64,000 nt of DNA from an uncultured Pelagibacteraceae bacterium (GTDB lineage Bacteria > Pseudomonadota > Alphaproteobacteria > Pelagibacterales > AG-422-B15). Where the stretch lies: the NCBI GenBank assembly GCA_902524285.1, contig CABZCR010000001.1, positions 17,774 through 81,773 on the forward strand. Direction: 5' to 3'. The notes beneath the pieces were generated by a model. The model saw only the letters and a list, made by a program, of their open reading frames with translations. It was not told the DNA's origin and did no database searches. Position 1 is the first letter of the stretch. Each line of letters opens with the position of its first letter. Positions 47,813 through 58,356 of this stretch are shown here, piece by piece. The position numbers were made by a program, and so were the translations under genes.

Positions 47813-48610
47813 TTAAGTGAAATAAATCAAAATTACTGATCCAAGTATAATTCGATAAATTACAAATGGGACCATCGAATTATTTTTTACCCAATTCAAC
47901 AATATACTTATTGATAAGTATGCAGTAATGAAAGAAATAATGAAACCGGAAAATAAATACAAAAAATTTATTGCAATTGAGTCATTGGCTATTTCAATGG
48001 CAGGAATTGAGGCTGATATTAGTATTACAGGTATTGATAGCAGTATTGAAAATTTTGCAGCCTCGACTCTATTTAAACCAACTATTCTTGAACCCGTATA
48101 AACGACACCTGCTCTTGAAGCACCTGGAATAATCGCGAAAATTTGAAAAAAACCAACAACAAGAGATTTCTTATAAGATAGATTATCCACTTTAAGACTT
48201 TCCTCATTAGATCTGATATCCGCAAAATAAAGCGCTAAACCAAAGACTATAGTTGATAGACCTATAAAATGTAGATCTCTGAATATTTCAGCAAAACCAG
48301 ACATATAAGCTAAGCCACCAATAAAAATTATAGGTAATGATGCAACGATCAAATTTTGATTTATCTTTGTTTTGGATATTTTGTTAGAAGTAAGGAAAGG
48401 CATCATAAATTGAAAGAAGTTAAGTGCCTCAGTTCTAAAATAGATCAATACAGCCATCAAAGTGCCTAAATGAAGGCTAATATCGAGAGATAAATTTTCT
48501 CTTATATTCATCATTTCTGCAGTAATAAGCAAGTGAGCCGAACTTGAAATTGGCAGGAATTCAGTAATTCCTTGAATAATTGCTAAAATAATTATAGGAA
48601 AAATATGCAT
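47813..48610 (-). CDS. uppP: Undecaprenyl-diphosphatase
   Basis: QGITEFLPISSSAHLL; IPGASRAGVVYTGSRIVGLNRVEAAKFS. Confidence 0.94.
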   Translation of the reverse strand: MHIFPIIILAIIQGITEFLPISSSAHLLITAEMMNIRENLSLDISLHLGTLMAVLIYFRTEALNFFQFMMPFLTSNKISKTKINQNLIVASLPIIFIGGLAYMSGFAEIFRDLHFIGLSTIVFGLALYFADIRSNEESLKVDNLSYKKSLVVGFFQIFAIIPGASRAGVVYTGSRIVGLNRVEAAKFSILLSIPVILISASIPAIEIANDSIAINFLYLFSGFIISFITAYLSISILLNWVKNNSMVPFVIYRIILGSVILIYFT

Positions 48611-48665
48611 AACAGATATGAAAAAATAGAGTTTTACGCCAAATAGGCAAGCAAAAGTTCTATTT

Positions 48666-48682
48666 ATGTCATAACGTATGAC
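48666..48682. promoter_or_regulatory. Putative operator copy 1: ATGTCA-taacg-TATGAC
   Basis: Contains perfect IR GTCATA-acg-TATGAC in the uppP/gltD divergent intergenic region. Confidence 0.5.
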
Positions 48683-48737
48683 TATTAATATATTATTAGA
48701 CTGATATAAAATTACTCAAATTATTAATGAGATTCTA

Positions 48738-48758
48738 TATATGTCAATAATTATGACA
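48738..48758. promoter_or_regulatory. Putative operator copy 2: TATGTCA-N7-TGACATA (contains ATGTCA-N5-TATGAC)
   Basis: Perfect 7-bp IR 12 nt upstream of the gltD start; same ATGTCA-N5-TATGAC core as copy 1. Confidence 0.5.
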
Positions 48759-48770
48759 TAATTAAAAGTT

Positions 48771-50210
48771 ATGCTTAAATTTACTGATCTAAATCAAGAG
48801 TATCCTGATAAGAGATTGTCAAAAGATAGAAAAAAAGACTTTCAAGAAATCTATGATAATTTCATTAAAAATAGTGCAAAAGAGCAGTCTAGCAGATGCT
48901 CTCAATGTGGTGTTCCATATTGCACAGTCCACTGTCCACTTCATAACCATATACCTGATTGGCTAAAGCTTGCCGCAGAGGACAGGTTGGAAGAGGCTTA
49001 TGAAATCTCATCAAGTACAAATAATATGCCTGAGATATGTGGTAGGATTTGTCCACAAGATAGATTATGTGAAGGTAATTGTGTAATTGAGCAATCAGGA
49101 CACGGATCAGTAACAATTGGCTCAGTAGAGAAATATTTAACAGATAATGCATTTGAGAATGGATGGATTACCCCTCTCAAGGTTGAAAAGAGGATAGAAA
49201 AAGAAAATAGCGTAGGTGTAATTGGCGCAGGACCAGCAGGACTAGCCGCTGGAGAAGAGCTTAGAAAAAAAGGTTACAAGGTTCATGTTTATGATCGTTA
49301 CGACAGAGCTGGTGGATTGTTAATTTATGGTATCCCAAATTTTAAATTAGAAAAAGATATCGTTCAAAGGAGAATGCAATATTTAAAAGACTCTGGAATT
49401 AATATTCATCTTAATGTTGAAATTGGAAAAGATATAAAATTTGAAGATCTTCAAAAAAAACATGATGCAGTTTTAATAGCTACAGGTGTTTATAAAGCTA
49501 AAGAAATTAACCTGGGTGAAAGTACAAGTAACATAATTCCAGCATTAGAATACTTAACCGCATCTAATCGAAAAGGACTTGGAGATGAAGTTAAGAAATT
49601 TGATGAAGGTGAGTTGGATGCAAAAGGTAAAGACATTGTGGTCATTGGTGGCGGTGACACGGCAATGGACTGTGTACGAACTGCTGTAAGACAAAAGGCT
49701 AAATCTGTGAAATGTTTATATCGTAGAGATAAAGAAAATATGCCTGGTTCTGCAAGAGAGGTAAATAATGCTGAAGAGGAAGGCGTCGAATTCATGTGGC
49801 AATCTCTCCCAATTAATATGAACGTTTTAAAAAATGGTTATCAAATTGAATGTGTCAAAATGAGATTGAGTGAGCCTGATGCTGATGGAAGAAGAACACC
49901 TCAACAAATAGATGGATCTGATTTTAATTTGAAGGCTGATATGGTCATTGCTGCTCTAGGTTTTTCTCCTGAAAATTTACCCACACTTTTTGATATTAAA
50001 GACTTACCAGTGACAAAGTGGGGCACAGTAAGAGTAGGTTTCAATACTATGATGACTGATATTGATGGAGTCTTTGCTGCAGGAGATATTGTTCGAGGGG
50101 CTTCACTAGTAGTTTGGGGAATAAGGGATGGTCGAGATGTGGCCAATTCAATACATAGTTATATTGAAGCTAAAAAACTGGCAGAGGTTAGTAAGGTTAA
50201 AGCATCATGA
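48771..50210 (+). CDS. gltD: Glutamate synthase small subunit
   Basis: CSQCGVPYCTVHCPLHNHIPDWL; VIGAGPAGLAAGEELR; VVIGGGDTAMDCVRTA. Confidence 0.95.
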   Translation: MLKFTDLNQEYPDKRLSKDRKKDFQEIYDNFIKNSAKEQSSRCSQCGVPYCTVHCPLHNHIPDWLKLAAEDRLEEAYEISSSTNNMPEICGRICPQDRLCEGNCVIEQSGHGSVTIGSVEKYLTDNAFENGWITPLKVEKRIEKENSVGVIGAGPAGLAAGEELRKKGYKVHVYDRYDRAGGLLIYGIPNFKLEKDIVQRRMQYLKDSGINIHLNVEIGKDIKFEDLQKKHDAVLIATGVYKAKEINLGESTSNIIPALEYLTASNRKGLGDEVKKFDEGELDAKGKDIVVIGGGDTAMDCVRTAVRQKAKSVKCLYRRDKENMPGSAREVNNAEEEGVEFMWQSLPINMNVLKNGYQIECVKMRLSEPDADGRRTPQQIDGSDFNLKADMVIAALGFSPENLPTLFDIKDLPVTKWGTVRVGFNTMMTDIDGVFAAGDIVRGASLVVWGIRDGRDVANSIHSYIEAKKLAEVSKVKAS

Positions 50211-53200
50211 GTTCAGATTTAAATAGATACAGAAAAAATAAGCAAGTCTTGGAAGAAGGGCACCTTTATAGTCCTAAACAAGAGCACGATGCATGCGGTG
50301 TTGGCTTTGTAGCATCAGTTGATGGTAAGCAAAGAAGGGAAGTTGTAGAAGGTGGTATCGATGCGCTAAAAGCTGTATGGCACAGAGGTGCTGTTGATGC
50401 TGATGGTAAAACAGGGGATGGTGCCGGCATACTTACTCAAATACCTATAAATTTCTTTGATGACGAAATTGCTAAAACAGGCCATGAAAAAAGAGACGAG
50501 CCTCTAGGCATTGGTATGATGTTTTTGCCAAGAAACGACTATGCAGCATTAGAAAAATGTCGAACAATAATTGAGTCTGAACTTCTTGATCATGGATACT
50601 ATATATATGGCTGGAGACAAGTGCCTATTAATAACAGTGTTATTGGTGAAAAAGCTAATTCAACTAGACCTGAGATTGAGCAGGTTATGTTTGTTAATAA
50701 CATTGAAAGAGAAAGTAATTTTGACTATTCAAAAGAATTATATCTAGTAAGACGTCGACTTGAGAAGAGAATAGCAAAACAGCAAATTAATGGATTTTAT
50801 GTATGCTCTCTAAGTTTTGAGTCAATCATCTACAAGGGGCTATTTTTAGCTGAACAACTTTCCATATTCTATCCTGATTTAGCTAATAAAAATTTTGTGT
50901 CTTCTTATGCAGTGTTTCATCAAAGATATTCCACAAATACCTTTCCATCCTGGGGTTTGGCGCAACCATTTAGAATGTTAGCCCACAATGGGGAGATAAA
51001 TACAATTTCTGGAAATACAAATTGGATGAGAAATCATCAAACAAGAATTACATCAGAAATTTTTGGTGATGATAGTGAACAAGTTAAACCAATTATAGAA
51101 AAAAATGTTTCTGACTCTGCTGCCTTAGATGCTGCGTTTGAATTATATGTTAGAGCTGGAAGATCAGTCCCCCTTGTTAAAACTCTTTTAATTCCTGAGG
51201 CGTGGTCAAAAAGGAGTGAACTGATGCCAATTGAGCATAGAAATATGTATGAGTTTTCCAATGCTATTGTAGAACCATGGGATGGACCCGCCGCTATAGC
51301 TGCAGTTGACGGAAATTGGATTATTGGTGGTATGGACCGAAATGGCTTAAGGCCAATGAGGTACTCTGTGTCAAATGACAACATAATATACGTTGGCTCT
51401 GAAACAGGAATGGTCAGAGTTGATGAATCAAAGATAGTTGAAAAAGGGAGACTGGGCCCTGGAGATATAATTGGAATAAATTTAAAGGAAGGAAAAATTT
51501 ATCGTAACTCTGATTTAAAAGACTATCTTGCGAATGAAGCTCCTTATGAAGAGTATGTCAAAAAAATAATTCGATTAGATAAGAGAGTAACAGTTTCAAG
51601 AGAGTCGACAGTTATAGAAACTGAAAAATTAAGAAAGAGAATGATCGCGGCTGGCTTCACAATGGAAGAACTAGAACTTATTCTTCATCCAATGGTGAGT
51701 GATGCCAAGGAATCTACTGGAAGCATGGGTGATGATACTCCTGTTGCTGTATTATCGGACAAGTATCGGCCATTATCTCATTTTTTTAGACAAAAGTTTA
51801 GTCAGGTAACAAACCCTCCAATTGATAGTTTAAGAGAGCAAAGCAGAATGAGTTTAAAAACTCGATTTGGAAATTTGCAAGATATTCTATCTCCTAATCC
51901 GTATGAAGAAAATGTTTTTGTAATTGATAGTCCATTTATAACAAATGGATTGTTCAAAAAGATTTCTACTCGAGGACAAGAATCTACAACTGTGATTGAT
52001 TGTACAGTTCATAAGGATAATTTTAATTTAAAAGAGGAAATAAAGCGTATTCAATTCGAGTCAGAGACTGCAGTTTTAAGTGGAAAGTCTCATATCGTAC
52101 TGTCTGATATTAGTGCGGATCACGACAAATTATCTTTACCAATGATATTGATCACCGCTGCAGTTCACACAGATTTGACACGTAAAGGTATAAGATCTTT
52201 TGTATCATTGCACGTAAGATCTGCAGAGTGTCTGGATACTCATTACTTTGCTGTACTCATTGGTGTTGGTGCCACGACAGTAAACCCATACTTAGCATTA
52301 GACTGTATTTATGAAAGACAACAAAAGGGACTCTTCGGAAATTTATCTTACGAGAAATGTGTTGAGCGATATAAAAAAGCAGTAGACCAAGGCTTGCTTA
52401 AAGTTATGTCTAAGCTTGGAATTTCAGTTATTAGTGCCTACAGGGGCGGATTTAATTTTGAAGCTGTTGGCTTAAGCCGCTCAATGGTCAATGAATATTT
52501 CCTTGGTGTACAAAGTCGTATGTCAGGCATTGGCCTATCTGGAATTGAAAAAAAACTAACCGATCTTCATAATTATGCGTATTCGGATAGCGTACAAACA
52601 TTGCCAATTGGTGGTATATATCGGTACAGAAACGGTGGTGAAACTCATGCTTATGAAGGCAAGTTGATACACCTTCTACAAACAGCGGTTGCGGATGACT
52701 CTTATGAGATGTTTAAAAAATATTCAAACTCCATGAGCAACTTTGCTCCAATCAATATTAGAGATTTGCTCGAGTTTAAAGAAAGTGAAAGTTCAATCGA
52801 ATTAAGCGAAGTAGAATCAATAACGTCTATCAGAAAGCGCTTCGGTACAGGAAGTATGTCACATGGAGCACTTTCAAAGGAGGCCCATGAAACACTAGCA
52901 ATAGCAATGAACCGGATCGGAGGTGCTTCTTGTTCAGGCGAAGGTGGTGAATCGATTGAAAGATCGAAGCCTCTCAATAATGGAGACAGTGCCAACTCAA
53001 GAGTAAAACAAGTAGCTTCTGCAAGGTTTGGTGTAACAACTGAATATTTAAATAACTGTGAGGAAATAGAGATTAAAATAGCACAAGGAGCTAAGCCTGG
53101 TGAGGGCGGTCAGCTTCCTGGATTTAAAGTGACTGCTGAGATAGCCAAGCTTCGTCACTCAACAGAAGGTGTTACACTTATAAGCCCTCCACCACATCAT

Positions 53201-54727
53201 GATATTTATTCAATAGAAGATCTTGCTCAACTTATTTATGACTTAAAACAGGCAAACCCAGATGCTAGAGTTTGTGTAAAGCTTGTAGCATCATCTGGAA
53301 TTGGAACAATAGCGGCAGGTGTTGCGAAGGCTAAAGCTGACGTCATTTTAATTTCAGGACATAATGGTGGAACTGGAGCAAGTCCTCAAACAAGTATTAA
53401 ATACGCGGGTATCCCTTGGGAAATGGGCTTAACAGAAGTGAATCAAGTTTTGACACTTAACGGCTTAAGGCAAAACGTTGTGCTTAGAACTGATGGAGGT
53501 ATCAAAACAGGTCGTGACGTTGTAATTGCTGCAATCATGGGCGCCGAGGAGTTTGGGGTTGGCACAACTTCACTCGTTGCGATGGGCTGTATAATGGTAA
53601 GGCAATGTCACTCAAACACATGTCCAGTTGGAGTTTGTACTCAAGATGAGGACTTAAGAGCGAGATTTTCAGGCAGCCCTGAAAAAGTGGTTAATCTTTT
53701 TAGCTATATAGCTGAAGAGGTAAGAGAAATCTTAGCAAAACTTGGATTCAAAAGCCTAAACGAAATCATTGGAAGAACTGACCTGTTGTATCAAATATCA
53801 AGGGGATCAACTCATTTAGATGACTTAGACCTTAATTCATTGCTTATTCAAGCGGAAAAAGATCCAAACGTAGAATACTTTAACCACTCTATTATCAATG
53901 ATGTTGGTTCAACACTTGACCAAAAAATTATTGAGGATGCATCTAAATTTTTACAAACTGGTCAAAAAACTGAACTAAACTACCCCATTAGAAACACTGA
54001 TAGAGCTGTTGGCACAAGATTATCTTCGACTATATACAGGACTTTCAAAGACAAACAAGTTAATAAAGAGCATCTAACAATTAATCTGACTGGATCAGCG
54101 GGTCAGTCGCTAGGAGCTTTTGCTATTAAGGGTCTAAAAATAAATCTTTATGGGGATTCAAATGATTATGTTGGTAAAGGTCTATCTGGTGCAACTATTT
54201 CAATTCGACCTCATAAGAATAGTAATTTAGTTACAAATGAAAATACAATAATCGGAAATACAGTTTTGTACGGTGCTACTTCAGGAGAATTATATGCCGC
54301 TGGGCAAGCAGGTGAGCGATTTGCCGTTAGGAATTCAGGGGCGATTACAGTTGTAGAAGGATGTGGCTCAAACGGCTGTGAGTACATGACTGGCGGCACT
54401 GTTATTGTGCTTGGAAAAACTGGAGATAATTTCGGAGCGGGAATGACAGGAGGCATGGCTTTTATTTATGATGAGGATAAAAAATTTAATCAGAGAGTTA
54501 ACGCTGAAACTCTTATTTTTGATACTATAGCATCTGATTATTGGACAAATGAACTTAACCAAATTATTCTTTCACATTACCAAAATACGGGAAGTCTTCA
54601 TGCGAAAAGTATATTAGACAACTGGGAAACTGAAATACACAAATTTATACACGTATGTCCAAAAGAGATAGTAAGCATTCTTCCTCAGCCATTAGGATTC
54701 AAAGATCAGTTGAAGAAAGTCAACTAG
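50207..54727 (+). CDS. gltB: Glutamate synthase large subunit
   Basis: HDACGVGFVAS N-terminus after cleavable leader; GHNGGTGASPQTSIKYAG; C-terminal GXGXG repeats. Confidence 0.97.
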   Translation: MSSDLNRYRKNKQVLEEGHLYSPKQEHDACGVGFVASVDGKQRREVVEGGIDALKAVWHRGAVDADGKTGDGAGILTQIPINFFDDEIAKTGHEKRDEPLGIGMMFLPRNDYAALEKCRTIIESELLDHGYYIYGWRQVPINNSVIGEKANSTRPEIEQVMFVNNIERESNFDYSKELYLVRRRLEKRIAKQQINGFYVCSLSFESIIYKGLFLAEQLSIFYPDLANKNFVSSYAVFHQRYSTNTFPSWGLAQPFRMLAHNGEINTISGNTNWMRNHQTRITSEIFGDDSEQVKPIIEKNVSDSAALDAAFELYVRAGRSVPLVKTLLIPEAWSKRSELMPIEHRNMYEFSNAIVEPWDGPAAIAAVDGNWIIGGMDRNGLRPMRYSVSNDNIIYVGSETGMVRVDESKIVEKGRLGPGDIIGINLKEGKIYRNSDLKDYLANEAPYEEYVKKIIRLDKRVTVSRESTVIETEKLRKRMIAAGFTMEELELILHPMVSDAKESTGSMGDDTPVAVLSDKYRPLSHFFRQKFSQVTNPPIDSLREQSRMSLKTRFGNLQDILSPNPYEENVFVIDSPFITNGLFKKISTRGQESTTVIDCTVHKDNFNLKEEIKRIQFESETAVLSGKSHIVLSDISADHDKLSLPMILITAAVHTDLTRKGIRSFVSLHVRSAECLDTHYFAVLIGVGATTVNPYLALDCIYERQQKGLFGNLSYEKCVERYKKAVDQGLLKVMSKLGISVISAYRGGFNFEAVGLSRSMVNEYFLGVQSRMSGIGLSGIEKKLTDLHNYAYSDSVQTLPIGGIYRYRNGGETHAYEGKLIHLLQTAVADDSYEMFKKYSNSMSNFAPINIRDLLEFKESESSIELSEVESITSIRKRFGTGSMSHGALSKEAHETLAIAMNRIGGASCSGEGGESIERSKPLNNGDSANSRVKQVASARFGVTTEYLNNCEEIEIKIAQGAKPGEGGQLPGFKVTAEIAKLRHSTEGVTLISPPPHHDIYSIEDLAQLIYDLKQANPDARVCVKLVASSGIGTIAAGVAKAKADVILISGHNGGTGASPQTSIKYAGIPWEMGLTEVNQVLTLNGLRQNVVLRTDGGIKTGRDVVIAAIMGAEEFGVGTTSLVAMGCIMVRQCHSNTCPVGVCTQDEDLRARFSGSPEKVVNLFSYIAEEVREILAKLGFKSLNEIIGRTDLLYQISRGSTHLDDLDLNSLLIQAEKDPNVEYFNHSIINDVGSTLDQKIIEDASKFLQTGQKTELNYPIRNTDRAVGTRLSSTIYRTFKDKQVNKEHLTINLTGSAGQSLGAFAIKGLKINLYGDSNDYVGKGLSGATISIRPHKNSNLVTNENTIIGNTVLYGATSGELYAAGQAGERFAVRNSGAITVVEGCGSNGCEYMTGGTVIVLGKTGDNFGAGMTGGMAFIYDEDKKFNQRVNAETLIFDTIASDYWTNELNQIILSHYQNTGSLHAKSILDNWETEIHKFIHVCPKEIVSILPQPLGFKDQLKKVN

Positions 54728-55830
54728 ATAAAAGTAATAAACTTAAAAAATTAATAGAGCAGCATGGTTTTGATACTTTTGGTATTGTAGATATAAACCC
54801 GAACTTGGATTTTAAAAAAGAACTAGATGAGTTCTTGGAAAAAAATCATCACGGCGAAATGGTATGGATGGAGGAAAAATCCAATTATAGGTCAAATCCA
54901 AACATTTTGTGGGATGAAGCTCAGTCAATAATTGTTCTTGGAATCAACTATCACTTTGAATGTAATTCGCTTGAGTTATTGTCTGAAAAAAATAAGGGTA
55001 TAATTTCTGTTTACTCAAGGAATTCTGATTATCATAAAATAATTAAAAAAAAATTGAAAAGTCTTTCATTTAAAATTTCAAAGTTGCTTAATTGTAGTTT
55101 TAAATACTTTGTGGATACAGCTCCTGTTATGGAAAAGCCTATTTCTATGAAAGGCGGCATTGGTTGGCAAGGTAAGCATACAAATCTAGTTTCAAAAGAC
55201 TTTGGATCATGGTTATTTCTTTCATCAATTTTTGTTGATAAAAAAATAAATAATACTCATCCAGAAATTGATCATTGTGGTTCATGTACAAACTGTATTG
55301 ATATATGCCCAACTAGTGCAATTGTTGAGCCTTACAAATTAGATGCTACTAAATGTATTTCATATCTGACAATAGAACATAAAGGAATTATAGATAAAAA
55401 TATGAGAAAACTAATTGGAAATAGAATTTATGGCTGTGATGATTGTTTAGCTGTTTGTCCCTGGAATAAATTTGCAAAAAAATCTAAAGAAATTGGTTTT
55501 TATCCAAGAGATGATCTTATCAAGCCTGATTTAGGTGATTTTTTAAGTTTAACAGATGAAGGTTTCAGAAAAAAGTTTTCTAAATCCAGTATTAAAAGGA
55601 TTGGCAGAGATAGATTTTTAAGAAATGTATTGATCGCAGTTGGAAATAGTAAAGAAAAAAAATACAAGAAAGATATTGAGGCACTTTTAGAAGATGAATC
55701 TTCTACTGTAAGAGCAATGGCTGTTTGGTCATTAAAGCAAGTGATTGATAGTAATCATATTGAAAACTATAAAAAAAAATATTTCGCTCTTGAAAAAAAT
55801 AAAAATGTCCAAAAAGAATGGTTAAATTAA
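54655..55830 (+). CDS. queG: Epoxyqueuosine reductase
   Basis: CGSCTNCIDICPTSAI, YGCDDCLAVCPWNKFA 4Fe-4S motifs; DTAPVMEKPISMKGGIGWQGKHTN. True start may be downstream of 54655. Confidence 0.9.
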   Translation: MSKRDSKHSSSAIRIQRSVEESQLDKSNKLKKLIEQHGFDTFGIVDINPNLDFKKELDEFLEKNHHGEMVWMEEKSNYRSNPNILWDEAQSIIVLGINYHFECNSLELLSEKNKGIISVYSRNSDYHKIIKKKLKSLSFKISKLLNCSFKYFVDTAPVMEKPISMKGGIGWQGKHTNLVSKDFGSWLFLSSIFVDKKINNTHPEIDHCGSCTNCIDICPTSAIVEPYKLDATKCISYLTIEHKGIIDKNMRKLIGNRIYGCDDCLAVCPWNKFAKKSKEIGFYPRDDLIKPDLGDFLSLTDEGFRKKFSKSSIKRIGRDRFLRNVLIAVGNSKEKKYKKDIEALLEDESSTVRAMAVWSLKQVIDSNHIENYKKKYFALEKNKNVQKEWLN

Positions 55831-55834
55831 ACTT

Positions 55835-56683
55835 ATGATTTTTATATTTGGTTATGGATATACAGCCAAACATCTTGCAAGCAAGGTAAGTGATAAAGAA
55901 ATTTTTGCCACTTCTCGAAGTCTAAATACTAAACAAATTAATCAAAAAAACATTCGAATCATTGACCCTTCGAAGACCCCAAATATTCTCGAAAAATATA
56001 AAAATGAAATAACTCATTTAGTTATATCTGTGCCACCAGATCAAAGTGGTGATATTTTTTTAGAAAATATAAAATTTAATTTACATGAATTAATTAATCT
56101 TAAATGGATTGGCTACCTATCTGCTACAAGTGTTTATGGCGATCATGACGGTCAATTTGTGAGTGAAACCTCAAGATTACTTACTAAGTCTAAAAGAGGA
56201 ATTAGCCGCCAGCTTGCAGAGGATCAGTGGAGTCAGTTGTCTAGAAAATATAATCTACCCTTACATATTTTTAGAATTGCTGGCATATATGGACCAGAAA
56301 GAAATATTCTTGGGAGAATTCAATCTCGAAATTTCATAAGAATAATAAAAAAGGGACATTTTTTTTCAAGAATATACATCAATGATTTAACAAATATTAT
56401 TTTAGCTTCAATGAATAAACCGAATCCTATTTCTATATACAATATTGCTGACGACTGTCCGTCGACTCTTGATGATGTGATTGACTATATTTCAAAAAAG
56501 ATTTCAATTATCATACCCAATGAAGTTCTCTATGAAACGTTAAGTAAAAAAGAACAAATAGAAAGTTTTTTTTCTGAAAATAAAAAAGTGAGCAACAGGC
56601 TTATCAAAGAAGAACTTGGTATTATTCTAGAATACCCCTCATATAAAGAAGGTTATAATCAAATCATTAATTTAAATAATTAA
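55835..56683 (+). CDS. NAD-dependent epimerase/dehydratase (YeeZ-like)
   Basis: GYGYTAKHLA; YLSATSVYGDHDGQFVSE; FRIAGIYGPERN. Confidence 0.83.
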   Translation: MIFIFGYGYTAKHLASKVSDKEIFATSRSLNTKQINQKNIRIIDPSKTPNILEKYKNEITHLVISVPPDQSGDIFLENIKFNLHELINLKWIGYLSATSVYGDHDGQFVSETSRLLTKSKRGISRQLAEDQWSQLSRKYNLPLHIFRIAGIYGPERNILGRIQSRNFIRIIKKGHFFSRIYINDLTNIILASMNKPNPISIYNIADDCPSTLDDVIDYISKKISIIIPNEVLYETLSKKEQIESFFSENKKVSNRLIKEELGIILEYPSYKEGYNQIINLNN

Positions 56684-57570
56684 ATTCCTGTATTCGACTC
56701 AACTTGTAGTCTACTAATTGCGATCCCAATTACTACAAGTATAACACCAATTAATAATGAAAATTTCAGTGGTTCATTCATTAATGCCCAGCCATAAAAT
56801 ATTCCAAATACAGGAATTAAATATGCCACCTGCATCATGAAAGTAGTTCCCGCAGTTCTAATCAATATTTGTCTCAGACTAAATGCTAGGCCAGTCGGAA
56901 TTATGCCTAAATAAAATAATGCAGAAATCGCTGTAAGATTCATTTCATAATTTATTGGTTCAGCAAATAATAGCATCAATGGAATAAGCCATATGCTTCC
57001 CCATGCGAGCGTATTCATCGTAACCATATCGGAAGGCAAGTTTGAAACTTTTCGAATAATTAAATTTGATACCACATATGAACAACCTGCTAAATAAATC
57101 GCTAGAGCGCCGATAAAACTTGACATATCAGTTACAAAAACTTGCACGCCAACCGCGAACACAACTCCAGAAAAACCAATTATAGTTCCTATCATTTTTC
57201 TAAGGTTTAATTTTTCATCATCTGTAAAATAATGTGCCAATATCAATGCAAGAAAAGGGTTGGCTGACATTATAATCACACCTATGTTGCTAGGCAGAGT
57301 TAATAACCCGTAAGGGATCAAAGTGAAAGGGATCGCGGCGTTAAATAATCCAATGATTGCGTAAGTAAAAGTATTTTCTCTAAAAAGCTGAAGGTTTCCT
57401 GCTCTATATAGAACTGCTAAAAGAAGAAAAATCGCCCCAATAAATGTTCTAAAAAACCCTATTTCAATTGGATTAAACATAAAGTTGCAAAACTTTATTG
57501 CTACAAAAGAGGCTCCCCAAACAGCACCAAGAAATACCAAAAGTGAATAATTATTAAGAGTTGAATTCAT
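56680..57570 (-). CDS. DMT (EamA) transporter
   Basis: Multi-TM; LLVFLGAVWGASFVAIKF; IGFSGVVFAVG. Confidence 0.87.
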   Translation of the reverse strand: MNSTLNNYSLLVFLGAVWGASFVAIKFCNFMFNPIEIGFFRTFIGAIFLLLAVLYRAGNLQLFRENTFTYAIIGLFNAAIPFTLIPYGLLTLPSNIGVIIMSANPFLALILAHYFTDDEKLNLRKMIGTIIGFSGVVFAVGVQVFVTDMSSFIGALAIYLAGCSYVVSNLIIRKVSNLPSDMVTMNTLAWGSIWLIPLMLLFAEPINYEMNLTAISALFYLGIIPTGLAFSLRQILIRTAGTTFMMQVAYLIPVFGIFYGWALMNEPLKFSLLIGVILVVIGIAISRLQVESNTGI

Positions 57571-58316
57571 TACAATAATTCTTCGATATTTTTGTATAAA
57601 GTATTTAGATCAGTTTCTCTTGAAAGACTATGATCTCCATCTTCAATGACTGTCAGTTTTTTATTTTTACTTTCCAACAATTCAATAATTTTCTCAGAGG
57701 TTGTAAAACTTACTACCTGATCTTTCCTTCCATGAAGAAGCCTTACAGGACAAAAGATATTTATTGGCTTTGTTAAGAGCATATTTTTTTTTCCATCTTC
57801 AAGAAATTTATAAGTTATGGTGTAATCTTCAGCGTACTTATCCCAATTAATTATAATTTTACCTTCAGACTTAATTTGTTTTTTTTGTTCAACACTTAGC
57901 CTATTCCATTCACCTACAACAAAATCTGGTGCTGATGCTATGCCTACTAGACCATGCACATAATTTGATTTTTGCTTAGATACGATCAAGGAAATCCATC
58001 CACCCATACTCGAACCGATGATAATATTTTTATTTGATTTAAATTTTTCAAATATTTCACTCGCTTCTACTGACCACTTACTAATTCCGCCATCTTCAAA
58101 TCTACCCTTTGACAGGCCATGACCAGAATAGTCAAATCTCAAAAAATTCAATTTATTTTCAATGCACCATTTACTCAAAGCAGTTGCCTTAGTTCCATCC
58201 ATGCTTGAGCTGTACCCTCCAAAGAAGAAAATTGTTGTTTGAGATTTTAGATCATCTTTTGAATAAGCGATTTGTTCATCAAAAGAAGAATTGATGTAAT
58301 TAATTTTATTTTGCAT
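57570..58316 (-). CDS. Alpha/beta hydrolase
   Basis: FFFGGYSSSMDGTKA; FDYSGHGLS; IIGSSMGGWISL nucleophile elbow. Confidence 0.88.
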   Translation of the reverse strand: MQNKINYINSSFDEQIAYSKDDLKSQTTIFFFGGYSSSMDGTKATALSKWCIENKLNFLRFDYSGHGLSKGRFEDGGISKWSVEASEIFEKFKSNKNIIIGSSMGGWISLIVSKQKSNYVHGLVGIASAPDFVVGEWNRLSVEQKKQIKSEGKIIINWDKYAEDYTITYKFLEDGKKNMLLTKPINIFCPVRLLHGRKDQVVSFTTSEKIIELLESKNKKLTVIEDGDHSLSRETDLNTLYKNIEELL

Positions 58317-58337
58317 AATGATTTACTATTAATCATT
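58317..58337. repeat. Inverted repeat AATGATT-tactatt-AATCATT between divergent genes
   Basis: Perfect 7-bp arms, 7-nt spacer. Confidence 0.35.
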
Positions 58338-58356
58338 TAACTATTAGAAATACTAT

